From contig OX123193.2 of the NCBI GenBank assembly GCA_944739405.2, positions 25,471,516 to 25,535,515 on the forward strand: a stretch of 64,000 nt of DNA. The letters are read 5' to 3'. Under the pieces are notes generated by a model. It did not search any database. It worked only from the letters and a program-made list of their open reading frames with translations, and was not told the DNA's origin. The position numbers and the translations under genes are program-made. Shown piece by piece: positions 51,602 to 62,931 of this stretch; position 1 is the first letter of the stretch; each line of letters opens with the position of its first letter. The stretch is from Euclidia mi (taxonomy: Eukaryota; Arthropoda; Insecta; Lepidoptera; Erebidae).

Positions 51602-51869
51602 TTTTTTTATTTAATGTCTCACGCCTGTATCCCCGAAGGGGTAGGCAGAGGTCTAATATTACACCCACATTTCGCCATGAATTTTGAAGGTCCCACGTAA
51701 TAGGGGGCGAGCCTATTGCCGTACGGGGCACATTACCAGACTCCGTGCTGCTAGGTACTGAGAATTTCCTAACGGAAAATCCCAATAACACTTTGCCCGA
51801 CCCGGGAATCGAACCCGAGACCTCCCAATCATACGCGCACATTTATGCCGTGAGACCAACGAGGCAGTC
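51602..51869 (-). mobile_element. tRNA-type SINE family B, copy 4
   Basis: Minus-strand copy with the head at 51780-51869. Flanked by the duplication aagattt (51595-51601, 51870-51876). Confidence 0.78.
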
Positions 51870-51984
51870 AAGATTTAATAATGGTAATTTAGCATCGTGT
51901 AGTATACACAAGTAGGTATTTACGTTAGTTAGTCATCGTATCTTCTACGAATGACAAAGATGTGATATTTGTGATCTAATCGAG

Positions 51985-52020
51985 TATGATGCATGTGTGT
52001 GTGTGTCAGTGTGTGAGTGA
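51985..52020. repeat. (GT)n microsatellite
   Basis: GTGTGTGTGTGTCAGTGTGTGAGTGA-type run, slightly interrupted. Confidence 0.8.
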
Positions 52021-52546
52021 GAAAATAGTAAACTTGTGTTTGTGAGTTCCAAAGCAGCTGAACATCTGTTATCATCGGTTTCATGTTCACAAAAAATATT
52101 TTAAAGATTTATTCCTTCTAGTTTAGATTTCTGCCAGATATATAAAACAAAATTCTCATGGAATTTTAAGGTGTAGAATTCTACTTCTATTTTAGTGGCA
52201 ACTTTTTAACCGGTTTTTGCTTTGAACCTTTTTATCTCTGTTGTTATTTTAGTTAATTTACACATCCTATTAGGGTGTTCACAGAATATATTGTGTGTAT
52301 TGTATTTATGTATATTATATGAGTGTGTGTTATCTATCGCTTAAAGCGCAGCATTACTTTAATTCCATTGTCTTCAATATAATTACCTGTATTGACACGG
52401 TTTAGTTACCCACATTACGCTAGGTCCATCATGCTACTAGACATTTTTACTTTAGCTTCGGCAAACAGCAGTCGCACAGAATGCCAATATGTACATGATC
52501 GCGATTAAAATTGTAAATTGTTGCACTGAATATATTTACATAGGTA

Positions 52547-52905
52547 CATAGACTCACGCCTGTTTCTCGGATGGGTAGCCAAGGTCTACGGAACGCCATT
52601 TGCAACGATCCTGACATATCTCTCTTGCTTCATTTCATTATCATCAGCTCTTTATACTGTCCCACTGCTGGGCACGGGCCTCTTCTCATTATGACAAGGG
52701 TAAGGCAAAGGCCACCACGCTGGCCAAGTGCGGGTTAACAGACTTCACATGTCTTTCGAGAACATTATGGAGAACTCTCAGACATGCAGGTTTCCTCACG
52801 ATGTTTTCCTTCACCGATTAGCAAGCGATAATTAGGTAACAATTAATACGCACTTGCTTCATTTACTCCCATCAAATTCCTCATGCATATTAATTATTAT
52901 CGCAT
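52547..52905 (-). mobile_element. RTE-like LINE tail, split by a SINE insertion
   Basis: 52547-52635 and 52865-52905 are the two halves of one older element (minus strand). They are separated by the SINE at 52636-52852. The continuity CTTGCTTCATTTACTCCCAT is evident in the related copy at 55385. Confidence 0.65.
52636..52852 (-). mobile_element. SINE family D, 5'-truncated copy nested in an older LINE tail
   Basis: Minus-strand copy lacking the tRNA head. Flanked by the 12-bp duplication cttgcttcattt (52624-52635, 52853-52864), which lies within an older element, so the order of insertion can be read directly. Confidence 0.84.
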
Positions 52906-54264
52906 ATGTGTAGAATGTAGATTCTACTGTGTCTTAAATTCGTAGTCAGCTATATTACATTTGCGTTTTTATTCTTAGACCTATGTTGTTCTATATTATA
53001 ATAATTTCAGTTCAAACAATTGTGCAATAAGTAAGTATTACGTAAAATAATAACATTGATTATATTTATCGTGACGTTAGTACCTAGGTTCATATGTATG
53101 ATATGTAGATACGAAGTCGATTAACCACAGGGCGTTTTATCGTATATTCTTTACCACCTGTGCATTGTTTTATCTTTTAATAGCGATTTGTTTTAGATTA
53201 TGAAAATGTATTACGCTTTATTATACAATTGTTAAATATATTATGACATTTACTTAAACGAAACCTAGAGACATACAAAGAGTATAGTAGAGTTGTAGGT
53301 ATGAATTTGTGAATTTCTCAATTGTTTTATTAGACAGCGAATTAGTAAACTACTTACATGCTTGTCTGGTACAGCATACAGCAGGTACGCTGTTATAAAG
53401 TTTCATAAGGTTAAAGCACAACTACAACTTCTGGACCTTTGTTAAATACCACTGTATCACCTGTGGTTGCTGTATACCTACAAAGATTCCAAAAATTCTG
53501 CCAATTCATCACGGAACATTCGAACTGCGTGTTCAAAACCCATATTCGCATCGAGAAAGTGAGATCCTTCCCAAATTATGTCAGCGGGCGACCGTCTACC
53601 TGCTCGGGCTGGATCCCGTTGCATGCAAGGTGTATGCACCCTACACGTAAGCGCACACGCACACAGACGCAGGCTGACACATCACACCCGCGCAGATGTC
53701 ACCCCGCACACCCCGCGCACCCCCGCCGACGCCCTCAAGTGTACACCGAACCTCAGCTGCAACTCCGACTAGCTCGTCAGATGTTGATCGACAGATTTTT
53801 TGTTTACTGTGGGATAAAATAAGCGCCCCGAAGCGGAGAATTAGTTGGGTACATCGTTTGCGGATCCTTGAATATTCCGGATACAATAGCACCGCAAGCG
53901 TTGTGATTTGGCTATTAATTTATCGTTTATAGTCGATCCACCGTGGCCACATCATTAGATCTCGTGGTTGGTAGGGAGAAGCCAAGGGATTTATAGCAAC
54001 AAGATAGTTCTTTTATTACAGTTTCGAAGATAAAATTCTTAACGAACTTAGAAGAAAACTTTTATACTTCTACGATATCCTTTCGGAAAGATATTCATCT
54101 TGAATCATGCGATGACTTCGCATGATTCAGTCAGAATTAGGCATAATCATAGTTGTGAGTTTCATGACACCTAACATCTGTGTCTTTCTCTCTAGTCTCG
54201 TTACATGAATTGGTGCCTAATTACGACTAACGATGTGTTGTTTTGATTATTTTCTTATCGCTAA

Positions 54265-54486
54265 TCTTAATATATAAAATCTTAATATATAAAATCCTTG
54301 CGTTACTGACTGACTGACAGACACGCTACAGCCGAAACTATTGGGCGCAGGCAGCTGAAATTTGGCATGTATGTTCCTTGGGGACCGTAGGGGTGCACTA
54401 AGAAGGGATTTCCCGAAATTCCCATGGGATCGGCCAAAACAGGTAAATTTAAAAAAAATGCAGGCGTAGCTGCTGGCGTCCTCTAG
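54265..54486 (+). mobile_element. Helitron-like non-autonomous element 4, with a doubled 5' end
   Basis: The 5' end TCTTAATATATAAAA occurs twice in tandem (54265 and 54280). The 3' end is GGCGTCCTCTAG|T, preceded by a GCAG...CTGC hairpin. The body (CTGACTGACTGACAGACACG) is a common lepidopteran repeat sequence. Confidence 0.6.
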
Positions 54487-55384
54487 TTAAGTAATACGCA
54501 TTACATTGCACACGCATTAAAATTTTGTCACAAATCACCTTGCAACACGAATCGAATGGTATCCAAGCAGATTTATTGGCCAGTTTAAAATCCGTACAAA
54601 CTGAAGCTATCACTCATGACATGAAGATTTTATTGCATTTGGTTTCTCTGTCCTAATTCAACATCTGCCGTGCTAAAAGTTTAAAATGACTTCACGTTTT
54701 GCGAATTCTGGCGAACTATTCTTGTATCGATTACCTCTATTTTGACGCAAATAGAAGGAAATGAAGATAGAATCACATTTGACAGACGCCTGAAGACACG
54801 ACCTTCATTCGGTCAGATAACAGCGGGTAGGTGCCTGATAAAAGTGATAATGGCGCAATGCGGTGCTTATGTGATTTTTCCATGATATAAATAAATAAAA
54901 CATAGGACACGTAAGATGATAATTTACTTGGTAATGACTTATACCTACGTAGGAATCTAGTAATTTAATATTATTTCTAGCCGAATCAGATTTACTTTAT
55001 ATTGCAATTTGTCATTACGCAACTTACTGATTTATTTCGTACTGTACGCGCTATGCATGCAGTGCTGGATGATGGCGTTTAGATAAATAAACAAGGGACA
55101 CATTTTGAAGCGGAATTCAGTGACGTGTTAATAATAGTAAGGTGACATAGGTGTCTACTAAACCATGCAGATCTTCAGAAGCATCTCTGTGTAACAAAAA
55201 ACAAGTCACCGACTTGATTTAGAGTGCGCTTGGACTTTAGTGAGATAGTGACCAGAGACGAGGCAGGGACATTAGTGCTGTAACCAGTGTAAACTTGGAC
55301 ATTTTTGTGAGGGTTTGCTCAATACATGTTTCCAATAGATGATACTTATGTGACTTATAATCCAACAACAAAAGGGTAATAACA

Positions 55385-55760
55385 TACATACATAGACTCA
55401 CGCCTGTTTCCCGGAGGGGTAGGCAGAAAACTGACATACTTATCTTGCTTCATTCACTCCCATCAAGTTTCTCATGCATGCTCTTCTGTTAAGGGTACTT
55501 CTGACCTGTCCTTTTTTTAGGATGTCTCCAATCTGGTCAGAGAACGTCCGCCTAGGTCTTCCCCTTTGTCCTGTCGCATTCACACTTGCCTTAATATATA
55601 AGAAGATATCTTCTTAGTCAGTCTATCGTCATCCATCCTCTTCATGTACCCAAACCATCTTAACATGCCTTTCTCGATGCTTGTCACTACATTTTCTTAT
55701 CCACAACACTCTCTTATCACACAATTCTTTACTATGTCGGTAATAATAATCTGTCAAATC
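55385..55760 (-). mobile_element. RTE-like LINE, C-terminal coding fragment and tail
   Basis: The minus-strand frames encode pieces of the C-terminal LINE region: VWVHEEDG, then SDQIGDILKKGQVRSTLNRR and ACMRNLMGVNEA. The usual tail with GGCGTGAGTCTATG follows. Frameshifts show it is inactive. Confidence 0.68.
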
Positions 55761-56570
55761 TGGTGGGACCCGTAAGCGGACCTGGGGCGACTTTGACGGA
55801 AAGTCTTGGATGCAAGCAGGATAGCGCAGAATGATGAATATACCTAATCCAATAATTAAATTGACGTTCAAAATCCTTAAAATACATTTACGAAATATTT
55901 AGTTTTGTGTACATATTAAGCTTAGATTCTTAATTAGGTTTTCTCGAATTCTTGGTCATTTCTTTTTCGGAACTAGGTATTCGAAGTCTTATACAATGGA
56001 GCCCGTTACACCAATATTACACAATGCTTAGTTACGTATGAACGTGAGTGTACTTTTATGGTTTTTCTTGTTTCATAGCTTAGTGATTTCGTAGCACGCG
56101 TGAGACTGATTTGTCGACGCGTAATAAACGACGTATCAATACCATGATTGAAGGATTGAGACGTTGCATTGATGAACCTTATCAAATTCAATCCAAATTA
56201 CATTGCTTCAGCAAAAGAAGTTGTTCTTCATTGTGCTCTATTACTTCATCACCTCTCTCTGTTTGTGGTATACGCATAAAACAGGGACATGGATGTGGGT
56301 ATGGAACCAATATTTCGTCAGTGGTCTCACGCAATATGTGCAATTCTATCGCCGCCCACAGGATGTTTCTAAAACTGCAAACATCTTTCTAATAGACAAC
56401 GCAACACATTGTTTAACGCTGAATTTAATCTAGAAACAATATACTCGACGAAGGACCAACATGAGAGTAACTATATGTATATTTGTTTCTTTTTACTCCT
56501 CTAGCTGATCAGGTAAGCTGTCGTTGTCTGTAACGTCCGAAAAAAATTGAACTAGTAAGTCAAATTCAAA

Positions 56571-57106
56571 GGGCCACTTTAGAGGTGATGGGACCCGAGC
56601 CCATTATTCCCCTCCCTTCTGGATTTTATCGCAACCTGGTAAGAAATAGGACCAGGACCCAACACAACCAGTCCTGGATTGGTATTGAAACATGTAGGCA
56701 GGCCAAGGAGGCTCTTCCCGCAGTAGACGGTAAGACAGCCAAACAAATCCTCCGGCTGTCCAAACAACAACTGCGGACAGTCACGGCCGCCTACACAGGA
56801 CACGGATTCTTTAATAAACACCTATTTACTATAGGTATCACCGACAGCCCGCTGTGCAGGGCCTGTATGGCAGCAGACGAGACGGCAGCCCACCTGCTCC
56901 TCGACTGCCCTGAAGTCGCACAGTACAGGCAGCAGTACCTGACGATATACAGCACCCTGAGGGAAGCAGTGGGCCACATCAAGAGTCTGCTGGCCTTCCT
57001 CCAAGAGTTGTGATGGCTTTAATGACGACACCATTCCCACCCGCACGCAAAATACACGCCAAGACGTGGCGTTGCGGAAACAGCCCGTGCCATCAAGTAT
57101 CAAGTA
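56571..57106 (+). mobile_element. 5'-truncated R1/Jockey-like LINE, end of ORF2
   Basis: An open frame (56585-57013) encodes the end of a reverse-transcriptase polyprotein. It includes an RNase-H-like tail (TVTAAYTGHGFFNKHLF) and the Cys/His zinc motif SPLCRACMAADETAAHLLLD. The element ends in AAGT repeats and is flanked by the 17-bp duplication agtaagtcaaattcaaa (56554-56570, 57107-57123). The frame has no stops, so the insertion is fairly recent. Confidence 0.85.
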
Positions 57107-60100
57107 AGTAAGTCAAATTCAAAAGTATACTAAGAGCAAGCTACAATTTGAATAAATCGTATAGTGAACCTGTAACCTTCGCGGTAAACTGAGCCATCAC
57201 GTGCAAGATATTTTATTTCACCAATAACCATTACAAGATTTATGGCGATGCAACCGTAATCGATAACTGCCGCTCACTACACTCAAGTACAAACAATACA
57301 CTCGAGCGTATTCACGGTGTTATGATTCTGTTCGTATTAGAATGATCTGCAGCTTGCTACAATTTAGCATCAATGAACAAAGCAATGATATCTATCAAGT
57401 AATAGAAGCTATGTCTAAATGCCAATACTTCATTATATCGACGCTAGATTGCGTCTGTGTGGCACTTCACCAGTGTGGGTGTCGTCTTCAGCGAAAGGTG
57501 TATAATTATGTAATTCTGATGTGCTATATTACAACAAGTTTCATCAATACCCGCTTATTGCTTACCGCGTGAAAGAGTAACAAAAATCTCTGCATGTTCA
57601 CAAGCTTTCGTGTTTATAATAGTAAATAGAACTAATAATATAAATGCGTCTGCATATACGTAGATGCTGATACAGATATATTATTATATTCATAGCGTAG
57701 GTATACAATGTAAGTGAAAATCTAGTACAAAATATTGAGAATATTGCGTAATCAAACAATATATACCTAATTGGTTTAGATATTGCGGTCAGATATAAGC
57801 ACATCTTGTTCGTCTTTAAGTAATACTTGGCAATTTTATCGCTTATAGAGACTACCCCACATGATGCAAGATTGAATTGTAGGTATATATGTCATAATTA
57901 TGCAATTGTTTATTACGTGTGACCAAACTACGCATTGACATTGACGTCACAGCATTTTTTGCTGATATTGTAGGGGATACTTCAATCTAAGCGAGTGGCG
58001 AACTAATACAAAGACCTAGGACGCTCAGAGCTAAAAAAGCAGCAGTCTTGTTACAAAGACTTTTAGTGTTTTCCTGTTTCAAACCATCGTTCATTAGGTT
58101 TGAGCCTCACTCAAAACAAAAATAAGCCTCAAAAACAAAATCCTGAATCCACCACTAATCTAAGCTAGGTACATGCGGGTTTATGCAAATGTCCTCAAAA
58201 TGTAAATATCAGCCTTCTTCTTAGACAGGTTAACTGTAATTGTATAACACTAATAGTAATATCACAGTACTGTGGTAATATATTGAACAGAATTATAAAA
58301 AAGAACAGAAAATAAGAAAATAAATATATCATGCCGGCATTAGCAAGACCGGTCATAGTTTGCTTCCCTGTGGAACCTACAGCGCTTCAGCAATAACTAA
58401 GGTGGTAGTTGAGCTAATGTTGTCGATTTTCGGTAAATACCGCGTGTAGTTACAAAAGGAAAGAAGGCCGTAGTCTCAAACACGTAGAATGAGACGATAT
58501 TATTGTGAATCGTAACACTGTATTGTGTCAAACGTTATTTAAATTAACAATGGGTGAGAATGTTATGGTTAATAAATTAATTTATAAAAATAAGATTGTT
58601 TTAAATTGGTGAGTGAAAAGAAATTGTAGTAGTCTATATGATGAAACAAATCTTGGATTAACATTGAACTCGCCGTTAACGAGTCAATTGGTATTTGGAT
58701 TACGCTATTGAGACAACGAGCATGTGACAAATGTACAAGACAGCACTGACTACTTATTAGTTCACAGCGATTTATAAAGAAAACCTAGCAAATGATTATA
58801 ATGTATTGTAATTTATTATCATTGTAATAAGTCTAGATGTTATATTTATTAAGTACTTACGTGTTAATTTTATTCATCTCTGCCTCGTGGCAGATAAGAA
58901 TGTAACGTGGAAACAGTAAATATACTAAACTATTCAAATAGCCAAAAATGTATAATTAGACTTTCGTGGCTTAGTGTTTTCATCAAACCAATTAGTCAGC
59001 ACCATTTTCTTTCTTACACACACGAAATTTAGTAGAATTTTCCATTTTCATTTATGGAAGATTTCTTCGAACTAAATAATAACAACAACGTATTATGCTA
59101 TTATCAGATATGAACTAGATAACTTCAGATAGCGATGTATTTTTGCAAGTTGCCAGCTTTTGTGAACATAATGTGAACATTGCGATTTGTTTTGAAGTTC
59201 AACCACGTGGTATTTAAAAGCGAGTTGTTTTGACCATCAACATGATCTTAATATCTGTTCGCTGAAGAATGTAAGAGCAACAATTATTTTTAATGTTCAA
59301 GCAATTAAAGTGTGCATTGAATGTGCTTTGTTACTGGTTTTTAGTGGTGTTACCAATTTGTAGTTCAATGAGTCAAGGTAGAAAATATGAGCAGTGCTTG
59401 GGAAATATGTGTAAATGTGATCTATGTTATGTAACTTCTTGTAGGTAAACTAAAAAAATGTGTAGTTAACATTAATTTTTCATTGTTATTGATATTTGTT
59501 GATTTGCTTTATAAAAGTAAATACCTATCTATCTACCTAAAGATTATCATATTTTGATTGTGTTTTAATCATAAATAGATATAGGTATACTTCTTGCTTG
59601 ACTAATTTATACCGTTATCTCGTAGGGTCTTATTATGTCAGTGTACGTGTTATCTTGATTTCTGCTAAGTGTGATCAACCACCTCATGATAACGTTAGTG
59701 ACATCATAATTTGTAGCGTACATAGGTATAATGTAGTCGAATATACGACTACCACTAATGTTGTCCGAGGTAGTCATACATGTATAGAAGTAATTGAATC
59801 AAGTCCTCGAACAAGAGTCACCCAGCTAGGTAAACACAATCGTAAATTTTATAATTTATTGTTCTTTATCTTTTCGTCACCTTTACACCGATAGCCGTTA
59901 ACAGTAAATTTTAATTATTGCGAAATGATATGCTAGTCGGTGTGGGTGTACGGAGAATTCCTAAACCGCTGTCTATAAATAGTGTATGGCTGTTACAGCG
60001 ACTACGGACAAAAAGCTAGATAGAATCGCATCTTGTCCAAAGGTGTGGTCTGCGGTATCTGTCGATATGGTGCGCGATGCCATTAGCGGGATCGACTTGC

Positions 60101-60533
60101 GGCGAGACGAGTCCACTCGACTCGCTCAGGTAGCAGCGCCGGGATAAAAACGCCACTTGAAATGGAGCGGACGCGGCCGGTCTCACCTAGATAACGCTGC
60201 GATCGCCCGACAAAAAGAACATCGTGCCATAGCCAGCTTATACAAGCGATACTTAGAAATTCTCAAAAAGACCTCGTTACGATGTAGTCGACACTGGCTC
60301 TGCGCAGCGTCGTATCGCCGTGAATCAGTCATCCCAGATCTGTCAGGCAGCACAATGAGACGCCCTAATCACCCATTCATACGGCACGCACGTTGATAAT
60401 AATATAAATAGGCCCAAACATCCAATGAATGAACTTATAACATTTAAATTCGTCGCTCACAAATCGCGACACAGCACGGCGCGTAGGCGTCGGGACTTGA
60501 ATGAAAATAAACATATTCCGTGTAGTCGCTTAC

Positions 60534-60900
60534 CTCTCGATTTTAATGAGTTTATCCAGATTAGCGATATCGTCACAGCACTGTGTAATAATCGTTATCA
60601 ATGTGTGGTTACACTGAACTTGTGGGCATATCACTGTTATGAACGGTGGTTGGGTACGCGCGCGCTCGGGAGGCAGTACGTCGCGGCCGCCGGTTCGTTC
60701 GACACTGCGAGTGAACACAGGCGTAGGTGCGCCCGCGTCTCGTTCTACTCAGTACTCACACACACGCACGCACACACGCGCGTTCATTCAAATATCGGCG
60801 GTGCGCGGTGCAGCGGTGGGGAGAACTTATGAATGGACGTAGTGAAGCCATGTCGTATAGATACTGCTGATAACGCGCTAGCGACCATTATACATCGTGA
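60534..60900 (-). promoter_or_regulatory. CpG-rich block with a minus-strand splice donor: candidate 5' exon and promoter of the pointed-type gene
   Basis: This block is unusually rich in CpG and ends, on the minus strand, in a near-perfect donor (GAGAG|GTAAGCG; the last exon base is 60534). The exon would end with two bases of a codon, which is exactly what the exon starting at 35867 needs (one leading T). A reading frame beginning with a Met at 60718 runs open to the donor and would join in frame, but it looks low-complexity and may be untranslated leader. The block sits about 0.2-0.5 kb downstream of another minus-strand gene's poly(A) signal, a natural place for a promoter. The transcription start is not resolved. 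The alternative is an unrelated CpG-rich regulatory region with a chance donor. Confidence 0.38.
60755..60785. repeat. (CA)n/(CG) simple repeat
   Basis: CACACACACGCACGCACACACGCGCG-type run inside the CpG-rich block near the candidate first exon. Confidence 0.75.
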
Positions 60901-61089
60901 TACCAGCCCGCTCATCACTTTGATCACCCAACACTATCGACTAATCATTACATTATGCAAGTAAGCGCAATACAACACGTTACTTTAACTATATTTCGTA
61001 ACAATGCATCACTTTTTTAAGGGGACACCTAGATAGAAAACTGATATTTATACCAATAACTAACACAATTTAGTGCATCTATAAAAATA

Positions 61090-61095
61090 TTTATT
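61090..61095 (-). terminator. Poly(A) signal of the minus-strand gene ending at 61256
   Basis: AATAAA on the minus strand (TTTATT on plus), 160 bases after the stop codon. The region between is AT-rich, as expected of a 3' untranslated region. Confidence 0.5.
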
Positions 61096-61255
61096 TCTTA
61101 ACTGAACAAATTCTACAAAACAAATAATAGATTACTGATAAAGTATTACATTTTGATTAATACCGTAGTCGTATTTAAATACTTTCTTACTAATATACAA
61201 AGCAACATTATATCTCTTAGATATGTGTTTTAAATACTTGTAAACTAACACTAGT

Positions 61256-61351
61256 TTAAGACAATCCTTTGAGGAAACTAGATAACTTGTGGCTCTTGTA
61301 GTCTGCTCGTAGTTGAATGAAGCTGTTTAGTATGGAATTGTCGAGTTCCGC
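61256..61351 (-). CDS. Terminal coding exon of an unidentified minus-strand gene
   Basis: A strong acceptor (a run of T then gttcgcag) is followed by 31 sense codons and TAA: it starts AELDNSILNSFIQLRADYK and ends SHKLSSFLKGLS. A canonical AATAAA lies about 160 bases beyond the stop. The C-terminal segment is amphipathic and basic. I do not recognise the protein. No earlier exon is evident between here and the right edge, so the rest of the gene is probably beyond base 64000. The exon begins only 74 bases from the left end of the Transib-like element, which therefore sits in this gene's last intron. One other frame is open for part of the exon, so the reading frame is the likeliest rather than proven. 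Confidence 0.5.
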   Translation of the reverse strand, partial: AELDNSILNSFIQLRADYKSHKLSSFLKGLS

Positions 61352-61425
61352 CTGCGAACAAAAAAAAACTCATTTAGCCTGATGATGAACTACGTTGAAA
61401 TGTAGTACGTTTATTGGTACTACCG

Positions 61426-62653
61426 CACAGTGTTATTATTGCCTCGAAAGACGGACATCACCTTTTTGTTACCTTATCCGATAGAACAGGTTACTTCAAA
61501 AGTAAGAGTAAAATACACGTGTGACAATTTTGTCCCAATCTAGAGATATAATTTTTTCAATTTTTTTCTAGTTTCCATAAAAACCATAGAAATTGCAATT
61601 GCAAAGTTATGTCTTTGATTGCAATTACTTGATGCTTTACATAAGGTAAATTATCACGCAAATGCTCAATTTTTATCGTTAACCGGTGGTGAGTAACATT
61701 GAATTTCACATATTTTCGATTTTATTTTTTTATGGGCTTATTTCATGGTATTTGGATTCAATATCGAGACAATGTGTTGCTTTGGCACTAAGAAGTACTG
61801 ATTTAAAATATCATATGCAAATCTTAAGTTGTCTAGAATATACAGGTCTCTGAAATTTAGGCACTAGGGTTGGCACAACTCGCATATTTTCATGTCGTTT
61901 TTTTTTTTAATAATTACGTAATAATAGGACCTTCTACCGATACCGAAGGGGTCCACCCTCGTTAGGCTTAAGGCATAACCATGTACCTATACATATTGCC
62001 TGGAGGAACGGGGGTGAGGCACCATGGAGCCGCAAAAGACCCATGGCGCCACTTTGCCTCAACAGGACTTGACCTGACCTGTTGAGGGATGTCTGACCGA
62101 GCTCCGACCGGCTGACTATAATTATGCTATTGTAAAATAAAATCCAACATAAAATTTAAATCTACAAACAAAAATATAATTTTTTTGTGAAGTGATGACC
62201 CTAAAATCAGAATTATCAAAATAAACTTTAGAAGTTAATAACTCCTAGACAGCGTGAGATTTGGATTTGTTTTTTTTTTTCCCGTGATTGGTTGGGGTCT
62301 ATATATACCACCATAAATATGGAATCCAACTAAGCAAAACTACAACCATGAAAAATCTAAATCTAAAAACACAAAAATAGCATATTTCTTCACATCTATA
62401 CCAGTTAGTGCTCGTATGTATTTTTGTTTAACAACATAATAACAACATAATAAAGAAAAGGGTAGAATAATGCGTATTTTATTTGTTATTAATTAATTTA
62501 GAAAAGCTAAAAAAATTACAAAACTTTTTTTTACTCGTGTTTGGTGTAAAATTGTCACACGTGTATTTTACTCTTACTTTTGAAGTAACCTGTTCTATCG
62601 GATAAGTTAATAAAAACGGGATGTCCGTTTTTGGAGGGAATAATAACACTGTG
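61426..62653. mobile_element. Transib/RAG-type non-autonomous DNA transposon, 1228 bp
   Basis: Inverted ends of 106 bp (61426-61531 and 62548-62653) differ at only seven positions, all in the outer half. Both start CACAGTGTTATTATT. The flanks carry the 5-bp duplication TACCG (61421-61425 and 62654-62658). Ends beginning CACWRTG with a 5-bp duplication are the known signature of Transib transposons, relatives of the RAG recombinase. No transposase frame is visible inside, so it would need a helper. A second insertion lies within it at about 61905-62110. The two ends are slightly diverged, so the insertion is not very recent. Confidence 0.72.
61905..62110. mobile_element. Unclassified retroposon-like insertion inside the Transib-like element
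   Basis: A GC-richer block (CCTTCTACCGATACCGAAGG to CCGAGCTCCGACCGGCTGAC) sits in an AT-rich element and is flanked by the short direct repeat ataatta (near 61906 and 62117). I do not recognise the family. It may be a LINE or SINE fragment. Confidence 0.35.
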
Positions 62654-62931
62654 TACCGGTCGTGTGTTATTTTAGATGCACGGCTCATTATTTTCGTAGT
62701 AAGGCTATGAAAATTGGCGATGTGATATGGAGATAAGGTCAAGGATATACAAATATAAAGGACCATGGTTATAGAATACGTAGGGGCTCATCATCATCAG
62801 TACACAGTACACCGCTGTAGAAACATTGAAAAAATTATTACGAAAAAAGTATCTTTAAAATGCAAATATGCTTTCTCTGAAAATTGCAGAAAATCGAAAA
62901 AGTTATTTAACGTATAATATTTTTTTAAGAG

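Larger units (their letters stand above)
35868..60533 (-). other. Presumed first intron, hosting the ATP synthase d gene
   Basis: If 60534 is the donor, this is a 24.7-kb intron. It holds the nested plus-strand ATP synthase d gene, the YqaJ pseudogene and many mobile elements. The stretches 35868-38500, 39600-42390, 45150-46130, 48310-49506, 50029-51030, 52906-54264, 54487-55384 and 57124-60000 show nothing else I can support. Confidence 0.35.

Noticed and set aside
53439..53822. 127-codon open frame
   Set aside because: It starts at a non-ATG codon and runs through a simple CA/CG-rich region with open frames on both strands. No splice support or recognisable domain.
56111..56433. Two overlapping plus-strand open frames
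   Set aside because: Neither has splice support or a known motif. They lie just upstream of the LINE insertion and may be old repeat sequence.
60425..60832. 135-codon plus-strand open frame
   Set aside because: It lies in the CpG-rich block opposite the candidate first exon. Stop codons are rare there because of composition. No family resemblance.
62479..62766. 95-codon minus-strand open frame
   Set aside because: It runs across the right inverted end of the Transib-like element, so it is a chance frame.
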